NCBI GenBank assembly: GCA_902790215.1
Contig: CADAQX010000005.1
Span: 62,001 to 126,000, forward strand
DNA: 64,000 nucleotides
Source of the DNA: an uncultured Bacteroidota bacterium
Lineage (GTDB): Bacteria; Bacteroidota; Bacteroidia; Bacteroidales; P3
Direction: 5' to 3'
The notes beneath the pieces were generated by a model. The model saw nothing but the letters and a program-made list of their open reading frames with translations. It had not been told where the DNA came from and made no database searches. How positions within the stretch are numbered: the first letter of the stretch is position 1; each line of letters opens with the position of its first letter. Positions 39,130 through 47,470 of this stretch are shown here, piece after piece. Position numbers and translations under genes: made by a program.

Positions 39130-40016
39130 TAAAACCTTACTATAGATCTTCCGACCATGCATTCAACCTCGTTTGTGGAGACACTTTTGAGTTGCTCCCA
39201 CAGTTCGATTTCAAGTTTGACATGATATTTGCTGACCCGCCATATTTCTTGTCGAATGGGGGCATTAGTGTTCAAAGTGGCCAAATAGTATGTGTTGATA
39301 AGGGCGCTTGGGACAAGGGAGTATCATCCGAAGAAATCAACGGCTTCAACTTGAAATGGCTTTCTCTTTGTCGAGAAAAGTTGAAAGATAAGGGTACCAT
39401 CTGGATAAGTGGAACATACCACAATATCTTTTCTGTTGCCAATGCATTGACGGAACTGGATTACAAAATTCTTAACGTAATCACATGGGTGAAAACTAAT
39501 CCTCCTCCCAATATCTCATGTCGATACTTCACATATAGTACCGAGTTTGTGATTTGGGCACGTAAATCCAAGAAGGTACCCCACTATTACAACTATGAGA
39601 TGATGAAGCATATCAACGGCGGCAAACAGATGACCGATGTGTGGCGTCTGCCAGCTATAGCCCCATGGGAGAAGACATGCACAAAACATCCGACACAGAA
39701 GCCGTTGGGACTGCTTTCCCGTATTATTTTAGCCTCTACCGAACAGGGAGCTTGGATTCTTGACCCCTTTGCTGGTAGCAGTACGACAGGCATTGCTGCC
39801 AACTTGTTAGGGCGCCGTTTTCTTGGAATAGAACGCGAAGAGGAGTTTGCGGCCATTAGTAAAGCGCGTCGAGAAGAAATAGAGAACCTGCATACATTTT
39901 TAACATATAGAAAGAAGATTTCGGATATTGTTAAGGCTGATGAGGCCCAGACTGAACTTTCGGTGTGTTGTTGTGAAGGTGATAATGTTGAATCATTGCC
40001 TTTCTTGTCAGAGTAA
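39126..40016 (+). CDS. dpnA: second DNA adenine methyltransferase, DpnA type
   Basis: 296 residues from a GTG start that overlaps the endonuclease stop (GTGA). It is a beta-class methyltransferase with the catalytic motif first: DPPYFLSNGG (Asp37) near the N-terminus, and the AdoMet motif DPFAGSSTTGIAA near residue 215. In the DpnII system this enzyme methylates GATC also in single-stranded DNA, which helps protect incoming DNA. A C-terminal tail of about 45 residues beyond the core ends in a Cys-rich segment (SVCCCEG). Confidence 0.92.
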   Translation: MIKPYYRSSDHAFNLVCGDTFELLPQFDFKFDMIFADPPYFLSNGGISVQSGQIVCVDKGAWDKGVSSEEINGFNLKWLSLCREKLKDKGTIWISGTYHNIFSVANALTELDYKILNVITWVKTNPPPNISCRYFTYSTEFVIWARKSKKVPHYYNYEMMKHINGGKQMTDVWRLPAIAPWEKTCTKHPTQKPLGLLSRIILASTEQGAWILDPFAGSSTTGIAANLLGRRFLGIEREEEFAAISKARREEIENLHTFLTYRKKISDIVKADEAQTELSVCCCEGDNVESLPFLSE

Positions 40017-40409
40017 TCCTTATAACAAGAATATCGCGAATTAATTATTTACGTTTGGTAATCTAACTTGTGTTAGGCTTTGTTGACTATGTGGATGAGG
40101 TGGACATAGTCGATAACGAGTCGTTATCGGGGTGTGCTTTACGGCGAGACAAGTATGTGGACAAGATGCCGAACATTACTCAAAGCGAGAGCTGAGGAAG
40201 CTTGCTTGTTCTGCCGAGTCCGAGTAACGTCATGGAACATAAAAAATGCTGATATGGCATAAACAGACCTGAAAAAAGACGAGATTAATTGAAAAGTCGG
40301 CCTAATGACCGATTTGGGTAAAACCTGTACCCTGAAATAGGGTGTGGTTCGCCGCGTTACGGCGTTACAGTTTGGAATAGACTTCTCTCATTGCTAAGCA
40401 GGATACGGG
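40017..40409. other. gene-free stretch with segments repeated near the ATPase genes
   Basis: No frame of interest is present. From about 40245 the sequence matches that of 42910-43157: ATGGCATAAAC, CCTAATGACCGATTTGGGT, the GCGTTAC words, and the block GGAATAGACTTCTCTCATTGCT. A third diverged copy of the last block lies at about 44635-44665. The first 200 bases show nothing I recognise. Confidence 0.6.
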
Positions 40410-40492
40410 TTATCCTGCAGCATACAGCGGGATGTTGGTCATCTGGCCTTGCTCTTTGTAGGGCAGGAGGGAGTAGCGGAGGGTTTTCTGTT
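40410..40492 (-). pseudogene. 3' remnant of a second DUF4143-type ATPase
   Basis: Reading the minus strand from 40492 gives QKTLRYSLLPYKEQGQMTNI and then PLYAAG and a stop (TAA at 40410-40412). This is nearly identical to the last 26 residues of the ATPase at 43158-44441. The homology stops abruptly at 40492, next to the HEPN gene. So a second copy was mostly deleted or replaced by the HEPN/MNT pair. Confidence 0.85.
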
Positions 40493-40505
40493 AAAAAGAG
40501 GGTGT

Positions 40506-40904
40506 TTATAACTTCACCATTGGAATGACTTTGTCTAAAAACGAGCGTGTGGGCTGTAGTATCATGTCGAGGTCTTCCTTTGTAAAGTCAAACATATCAC
40601 TATAGTCGCCTTTGCTTCGCCAACCAAGAAGTTTGGAATAGATTCGAAAGTCATCTGTGCTTAGTTCTCCAGGCCGTACTATGTGCTCAGAGAATGCACC
40701 TAAAACACCAGCATGGGATTTTGCTCCAATATGTCGATTTAGCAAAACAGCTGAGGATGCATAAAAGCAGGCATAATAAAGGCGATTGACAGCAGCATTC
40801 CATTGCTGGGCTTCATAGAGAATAATGGCAGCATTATAGGCCTCTTCCGCTTTTTCTATACGGTAGCGGACAAAGGCGGTCATGTCTTCATCTAATGGAT
40901 TCAT
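40506..40904 (-). CDS. HEPN-domain protein (putative toxin)
   Basis: 132 residues. It matches the HEPN family usually paired with minimal nucleotidyltransferases: KAEEAYNAAIILYEAQQWNA, then AVNRLYYACFYASSAVLLN, HAGVLGAFSEHIV and the late WRSKGDYSD motif. HEPN proteins of such pairs are RNases or their inert relatives. It is downstream of, and overlaps by 4 bases, the nucleotidyltransferase gene. The classical RX4-6H motif is not evident, so activity is uncertain. Confidence 0.85.
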   Translation of the reverse strand: MNPLDEDMTAFVRYRIEKAEEAYNAAIILYEAQQWNAAVNRLYYACFYASSAVLLNRHIGAKSHAGVLGAFSEHIVRPGELSTDDFRIYSKLLGWRSKGDYSDMFDFTKEDLDMILQPTRSFLDKVIPMVKL

Positions 40905-41215
40905 AGGCGTATAGCATCTTGTTGTACACTTTTATAGAAGGGGGTGAAGTAGTGGTGACGGTGCCAGTCTTCTTTTCCGTAGGCGAAAAGCTGTATGACC
41001 TCGCCTGTTTCGACAATCAGGTCGCACATGTGGTCGATAAAACGGCTCTCTTCGGCGGTGGTGACAGTTTCCTGCGGGGTGAGCACAAGCACGTCCCAGT
41101 CGGATTCTTCATTCGCTGTGCCCCGTGCTCTTGACCCGTAAAGCCATACCTCTGCTTGAGGGTCAACTTCAAGCACGTTTTGTTTTATCCGTTGCATCAT
41201 GGCTTTGTCTGTCAT
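40901..41215 (-). CDS. minimal nucleotidyltransferase (MNT, putative antitoxin)
   Basis: 104 residues. The polymerase-beta-type signature is present: VWLYGSRARGTA (Gly27-Ser28) followed by ESDWD (Asp39, Asp41). In MNT/HEPN toxin-antitoxin pairs the MNT enzyme silences HEPN by adding nucleotides to a tyrosine. Here the MNT gene comes first and overlaps the HEPN gene (ATGA). A promoter box lies just upstream. Confidence 0.88.
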   Translation of the reverse strand: MTDKAMMQRIKQNVLEVDPQAEVWLYGSRARGTANEESDWDVLVLTPQETVTTAEESRFIDHMCDLIVETGEVIQLFAYGKEDWHRHHYFTPFYKSVQQDAIRL

Positions 41216-41235
41216 AGGTGAACTGTTTTACTTTG

Positions 41236-41243
41236 CAAAAATA
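41236..41243 (-). promoter_or_regulatory. -7 promoter box for the MNT/HEPN pair
   Basis: TATTTTTG on the minus strand, 21 bases before the MNT start codon. The 310-base divergent gap also holds a small CGGAC/GTCCG hairpin near 41325 but no gene. Confidence 0.6.
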
Positions 41244-41450
41244 CGAATAAAATTTGATATGGCAAGTATTTTGGTGAAGTTGGACTGTTGGAGGACTCTT
41301 TGAAGCTCTTCTTGACGGTCATTGCGGACATACGTCCGGTGATTGTGAATGTTGCCATATAATGTGTTGTTTTGTGTTGTTTGTTATAATTGTATCACTG
41401 GAACGGTGTCCTAAATGTTTTTTTTATTGCTCTAATTCAAAAAAAGTTAG

Positions 41451-41458
41451 TATCTTTG
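41451..41458 (+). promoter_or_regulatory. -7 promoter box for the DUF234-type ATPase
   Basis: TATCTTTG, 68 bases before the start codon; an ATTG at 41426-41429 stands 21 bases upstream as a possible -33 element. Confidence 0.62.
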
Positions 41459-41469
41459 CAGTCGAAATT

Positions 41470-41483
41470 GTAACGGACGTTAC
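41470..41483. promoter_or_regulatory. palindrome in the ATPase leader (possible operator)
   Basis: GTAACG-GA-CGTTAC is a perfect 6-2-6 inverted repeat just after the likely transcription start, suitable for a dimeric repressor or a small hairpin. Confidence 0.4.
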
Positions 41484-41525
41484 GGTAATGCCGGTTACTA
41501 TTGACCACAAACAAAACGAGATAAC

Positions 41526-42845
41526 ATGAAATTCTACGACCGCGAAAACGAGATGCATATGCTGCATGAGATTGAATCTGCTACTCATGAGGGCTCGCGT
41601 ATGACCGTCCTGGTGGGACGCCGACGCATCGGCAAAACGAAGTTGCTGATTCGCGCCTCTGAAGGCAAGCCTGCGGTATATTACTTTGTGTCGCGCAAAA
41701 GCGAAAGTATTCTGTGCAGCCAGTTTGTCGAGGAGGCCGAACGGGAACTCGGAATGCCCATAGGTGCATATCATCGTCTGGCAGACCTGCTTGAACATCT
41801 GATGCGTTTATCGCAATCGATGCCATTTACACTCATTATCGACGAGTTTCAAGAACTGCTCAACATTGATGCTTCCATTATCGGCGACATACAGCGCGTT
41901 TGGGACCTCAACAAGGACCGCAGCCGCATTAATCTGCTGCTTAGCGGCAGCGTATATTCGATGATGCATCGCATCTTCGAGGACAACAAGGAGCCCTTAT
42001 TCTCGCGAGCCTCAAACATTATACATATTCATGCGTTCCGCACCGATGTGCTGAAAGAGATCTTGCGAGACCACAACGCCCACTACACCAACGAAGACCT
42101 ACTTGCCTTGTACTCTTTTACCGGTGGTGTGGCCTGGTACGTGGAGTTGCTGATAGATGCACGGGCTTTCACATACAAGAAAATGGTGGACGCCATCTTT
42201 CGTGAGAACTCTCTTTTTATCAATGAAGGCAAAAACCTGTTGATAGAGGAATTCGGAAAAGACTACAGCGTATATTTCTCCATCCTGGAATGTATAGCCC
42301 GAGGGGTCAATACCCGTGGGGAAATCACGGCGGCGGTGGGTCTGAATGAGATTGGCGGTTATTTAAGCAAACTTGAGAACATCTACAGCATTATCCGACA
42401 AATGCGTCCAATCTTCAGCAAGGCTTCTTCCAAGACAGTCCGATACTATATTGCTGACAATTTCCTGACATTTTGGTTCCGTTTCTTCCATAAGTACATG
42501 GCGTACATTGAATCGGGCAGCATCGAATTGCTCAAACAGACGTTTCTGCGCGACTACCCGACTTTCTCGGGGACGATGTTGGAACGCTATTTCCGACAGA
42601 AGGCCAGCGAAAGCGGTCGGTACACCCACATCGGGAACTTTTGGGACAGGAAAGGCGAGCATGAAATCGACCTCATCCTTGCCAACGAACTGGACAAAAC
42701 GGTCAAAGTTGGCGAAGTGAAGCGCCAGGCCAAAAACATCAGTCCCACCCTGCTGCAAGACAAGGCCGATTATTTCCTCACCCTGCATCCTCAACTGCAG
42801 TCCTACCGAATGGAACTTTTCCAGCTGGACTTGCAGGACATGTAA
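41526..42845 (+). CDS. AAA ATPase with C-terminal nuclease-like (DUF234) domain
   Basis: 439 residues. The archaeal-ATPase-type P-loop is VLVGRRRIGKTKLL (residues about 28-41), Walker B is FTLIIDEFQELL, and LLLSGSVYSMM is the sensor. The C-terminal part (TFWFRFFHKY, then HEIDLILAN and VKVGEVKRQ) is the DUF234 domain with a PD-(D/E)xK-like pattern: Asp in EIDL, Glu and Lys in GEVKRQ. Function is unknown; such ATPases are common in accessory regions. It is divergent from the MNT/HEPN pair. Confidence 0.85.
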   Translation: MKFYDRENEMHMLHEIESATHEGSRMTVLVGRRRIGKTKLLIRASEGKPAVYYFVSRKSESILCSQFVEEAERELGMPIGAYHRLADLLEHLMRLSQSMPFTLIIDEFQELLNIDASIIGDIQRVWDLNKDRSRINLLLSGSVYSMMHRIFEDNKEPLFSRASNIIHIHAFRTDVLKEILRDHNAHYTNEDLLALYSFTGGVAWYVELLIDARAFTYKKMVDAIFRENSLFINEGKNLLIEEFGKDYSVYFSILECIARGVNTRGEITAAVGLNEIGGYLSKLENIYSIIRQMRPIFSKASSKTVRYYIADNFLTFWFRFFHKYMAYIESGSIELLKQTFLRDYPTFSGTMLERYFRQKASESGRYTHIGNFWDRKGEHEIDLILANELDKTVKVGEVKRQAKNISPTLLQDKADYFLTLHPQLQSYRMELFQLDLQDM

Positions 42846-42869
42846 TCCTTTTATGATTATCATGAATGC

Positions 42870-42890
42870 GCCCCTTTTAGGGGCAATTTT
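42870..42890 (+). terminator. short terminator after the DUF234-type ATPase
   Basis: A 5-bp stem (GCCCC / GGGGC, loop TTTTA) is followed by AATTTTTAG, 25 bases after the stop codon. Confidence 0.55.
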
Positions 42891-42899
42891 TAGAGGTTA

Positions 42900-43157
42900 C
42901 TAGAAGTGATGCTATGATGGCATAAACCCTAATGGCCGATTTGGGTTAAAAAACAGTCCCGTGCCAAAACAGAGCCATTATATATGCTATGACAAGTTTT
43001 TTGTTGGAGTCAGACTGTTTGAGAGCTCTTTTGTCTATAGATTAATCCCAAACTGTTCATCTGGACGGCGACGGTGCGACATCCTCATCCGCAGCGTTAC
43101 AGCGTTACAGTGTTACAGTTCGGAATTGACTTCTCCCATTGCTAAGCAGGACATGGG
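42900..43157. repeat. duplicated flank downstream of the DUF4143-type ATPase
   Basis: Segments match 40245-40409 in the same orientation: ATGGCATAAACCCTAATGGC, CCGATTTGGGT and GACTTCTCCCATTGCTAAGC. Three 8-base units GCGTTACA/GCGTTACA/GTGTTACA lie near 43095-43120. No gene is seen. Confidence 0.65.
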
Positions 43158-44441
43158 TTATCCTGCTGCGTACAGCGGGATGTTGGTCATCTGGCCTTGC
43201 TCTTTGTAGGGCAGGAGGGAGTAGCGGAGGGCTTTCTGTTCGGGGTGTTGGGCAAGAAGGTGGGTGAGGGAGTTGGCGCGGACGTTGCCTCCGGCTTTCA
43301 CTTCTATGGGCAAGGGCTTTCCATCGGACTGTATGACGAAGTCGATCTCCAGCCGTGAGTCTTCGGTGGTATGATAATAAATCGGGTTTGTTTCGTGGCT
43401 TTTCATCTGCTGTAGCACATATTGCTCAGTCATGCCCCCTTTGTATTCGACAAGTGCGTTGTCGTTCAGCAGAATCTGTGAGGCTTCGACATTTGCCATA
43501 GCTCCCAGCAATCCGACATCAAGGGCATAGAGTTTAAATGCGGAAAGGTCCTCGTAGATACTGAGGGGAGATGCCAGTTTTGTGCAGCGCGGGACTTTGC
43601 AGATAAGCCCTGCATCGGCAAGCCATCCGATGGATGTCTCATATTCGGAGGCACGGGCTCCTTTGCGCAAGGCTCCATAGATGAACTTCTTGTTCTCTTT
43701 GAAAAGTTGCGAGGGTATGGATTGCCACACTCTTTCTATTCGGGGAACTTGGTCTGAAGGGGCATGTTTTGAGAAATCGCGTGCGTATCCGCTGAGGATG
43801 CTTTGCTGTATTTGTCGCACAGCATTCAGCCCTCCAGTCTCGACATACTCTTTCACCGCCTCGGGCATTCCGCCGACAAAGAGGTATTGGCGCAACAGGC
43901 CGATGTACTTTTCGTGCATAGCCGTCATGATGTCGAATTGCTTTGAGATAAGCAGTTTGTACATTTCCTCTTCCCCTTTGGCCAGCAGGAACTCCTCAAA
44001 GTTCATAGGGTGGATATTGACTTCGTCAACTTTGCCCACAGGGAACGAAACGCCACTATGCATTGAGATGCCCAGCAGTGACCCCGCAACGGCAATGTGG
44101 TACTGTGGGGCATTCTCATAGAAGTATTTCAGCGACTCGATGGCTTCGGGGATGTCCTGTACTTCGTCAAGAACAATCAGGGTGTCGCCCGGAGTGATGT
44201 CAACTCCAGTAAGTGCGCGGAGGCTTATCAGTATTCGTTCCGTGTCGAAGTCTTGAGTGAAGATACGGCGGGCAATCTCATTTTTCCGACAATAAATGTA
44301 TGCTTCTTTCGCGTATTCGCGATGCGCCAACTCATGCAAAAGCCAGGTTTTGCCCACCTGTCGGGCTCCGTTTAGAATGAGAGGCTTCCGCCGTGGACTA
44401 TTTTTCCATTCTATAAGTTTGTTTAATACAATGCGTTCCAT
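43158..44441 (-). CDS. AAA_14/DUF4143-type ATPase
   Basis: 427 residues from the ATG at 44441 (an ATG at 44465 adds eight residues and starts inside the repeat). The P-loop is ILNGARQVGKTWLLHEL, Walker B is LIVLDEVQDIPEAIESL and AVAGSLLG is the sensor. The C-terminal DUF4143 domain shows YVLQQMKSH, YYHTTEDSRLEIDFVIQ and LPIEVKAGGNVRANSL, with a nuclease-like Glu-Asp/Glu-Val-Lys pattern. Function is unknown; a second copy survives only as a fragment at 40410-40492. The promoter region carries a 33-bp tandem repeat. Confidence 0.88.
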   Translation of the reverse strand: MERIVLNKLIEWKNSPRRKPLILNGARQVGKTWLLHELAHREYAKEAYIYCRKNEIARRIFTQDFDTERILISLRALTGVDITPGDTLIVLDEVQDIPEAIESLKYFYENAPQYHIAVAGSLLGISMHSGVSFPVGKVDEVNIHPMNFEEFLLAKGEEEMYKLLISKQFDIMTAMHEKYIGLLRQYLFVGGMPEAVKEYVETGGLNAVRQIQQSILSGYARDFSKHAPSDQVPRIERVWQSIPSQLFKENKKFIYGALRKGARASEYETSIGWLADAGLICKVPRCTKLASPLSIYEDLSAFKLYALDVGLLGAMANVEASQILLNDNALVEYKGGMTEQYVLQQMKSHETNPIYYHTTEDSRLEIDFVIQSDGKPLPIEVKAGGNVRANSLTHLLAQHPEQKALRYSLLPYKEQGQMTNIPLYAAG

Positions 44442-44451
44442 GGTTCTTTGC

Positions 44452-44570
44452 ACATTTTTTTGCACATAATTTCACTGCAAAGATACACTTTTTTGCACAT
44501 ATTTTGTGTGTTTTACCACACTTTTTTGCACTTATTTTGTTATATTGACCACACTTTTTTGCAGTTTGAC
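44452..44570. repeat. 33-bp tandem repeat in the ATPase promoter region
   Basis: The word ACACTTTTTTGCA (or ACATTTTTTTGCA) starts at 44452, 44485, 44518 and 44551, an exact 33-base period. Units share GCAC(A/T)TATTTTGT and a TT(T/G)ACC end. The start codon lies 10 bases from the array and the promoter box is within the first unit. No spacers, so it is not CRISPR. Confidence 0.8.
44478..44485 (-). promoter_or_regulatory. -7 promoter box for the DUF4143-type ATPase
   Basis: TATCTTTG on the minus strand, 37 bases before the start codon at 44441, embedded in the 33-bp repeat. Confidence 0.6.
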
Positions 44571-44738
44571 TCTTACATAGTTCATAGCCCTAATCTGGTT
44601 TACACCATTACTGTTGCAGTTGCTACAGTGCTACAGTTCGAAATAGTCTTCTGAACATTGCTTTTGTTCTGTATTGCCTCTGCAAATATATGACAAAATA
44701 TCCATTCTGTAAGATACTTTGCAAAGAAGGAGAGAGGC

Positions 44739-45323
44739 TTAGTTCCACTTCTGCCCGATGTCCCAGTGGTGGGCGGTCTTGACAACGTAGGTGGTTCCTT
44801 TAAGATTGAACTCGTCCACTATAATTGGAATGGCTTGGGGGTACTGTTCTATCCATGACCCTACGGCAATGGTGAACACTTCTGTATCAGGATTGTAAAA
44901 GATGTGTCCACGTGGCGTCATCTCGTATGCCCCTACGTATGGACCGATGCCCTCGTTTTTATAACGTTGACGGTGATACTCTTTTTTCCATACGTCTTCG
45001 TGCATCTCAGAACAGGATATGCTGCTAAATTCGGTACGCGAATTGGCGTGTTGGTAGTCCGATATACGGTGCGAACGAACCCCAAAGAGGTCGTTTCTAC
45101 CAGGACTGTACCAGAAGATGCCAACCATAGGCTCGTCACCTTTGCCTCGGTTGGATTGCATAAATTGCATTGCATCGTCAAGCTCTTCTTTGCCAAACTC
45201 GCCCACTTCAACCTCTTTCGTCGTCGGCTTTTCAGCATGCTCCTCCGCACCTTTTATTTCTTTAAGGGCAATCTTGACGGCCGCAGCCACAATTCGTTGC
45301 AATTCTTCTTCTGTTACAGTCAT
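44739..45323 (-). CDS. conserved-looking protein of unknown function
   Basis: 194 residues, no signal peptide. The N-terminal 50 residues are helical and charged (EELQRIVAAAVKIALKEIKG), followed by a compact domain with PMVGIFWYSPGRNDLFGVRS, KKEYHRQRYKNEG and TPRGHIFYNPDTEVFTIAVG. The W/H/F-rich pattern looks like a globular cytoplasmic domain. I do not recognise it. It is the last gene of the accessory region, 50 bases upstream (on the minus strand, downstream) of typA. Confidence 0.6.
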   Translation of the reverse strand: MTVTEEELQRIVAAAVKIALKEIKGAEEHAEKPTTKEVEVGEFGKEELDDAMQFMQSNRGKGDEPMVGIFWYSPGRNDLFGVRSHRISDYQHANSRTEFSSISCSEMHEDVWKKEYHRQRYKNEGIGPYVGAYEMTPRGHIFYNPDTEVFTIAVGSWIEQYPQAIPIIVDEFNLKGTTYVVKTAHHWDIGQKWN

Positions 45324-45372
45324 AGTAGCTTCATTTTTTTACATTATCTTAACGCATTCAAGCATTCCCCGT

Positions 45373-47208
<1,836 letters not shown>

Positions 47209-47235
47209 CGAATTAAGTGATATTATTCAAATCTG

Positions 47236-47243
47236 CAAAGATA
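47236..47243 (-). promoter_or_regulatory. -7 promoter box for typA
   Basis: TATCTTTG on the minus strand, 28 bases before the typA start. Confidence 0.68.
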
Positions 47244-47351
47244 CGAAAAAAAACTGACAAACGAGAAACGCAGCACAAAATCGCCGCAAGATGGGACACC
47301 GCAGGGGCGGAGCGACCCCGCTCCAGAAAGCGAGGCATCGACTAATCTACG

Positions 47352-47440
47352 ATAGAATTAGGGTTTTAGGGTTCAAGGGGTTTAATGTTTTAGGGTTTTA
47401 GGGTTTGCTCAATTTTCAATTTTCACTTTATAAGTATTGG
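47352..47440. repeat. TTTAGGG-type heptamer run
   Basis: Degenerate 7-base units TTTAGGG/TTCAAGG occupy 47352-47410, followed by TTTTCAA units facing the other way. It lies between the end of the giant helicase gene and typA. The resemblance to plant telomere repeats is coincidental; the period is that of the other heptamer elements here. A GGAGCG/CGCTCC hairpin lies just upstream. Confidence 0.65.
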
Positions 47441-47470
47441 AGGTTGTCTTAGACTTACTGAGGCGTTGGG

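Noticed and set aside
44452..44570. 33-bp repeats considered as a CRISPR array
   Set aside because: Units are contiguous with no unique spacers and no cas genes nearby.
47352..47410. Telomere-like TTTAGGG repeats as a chromosome end
   Set aside because: Internal, degenerate, short, and flanked by normal genes; fits the local heptamer arrays.
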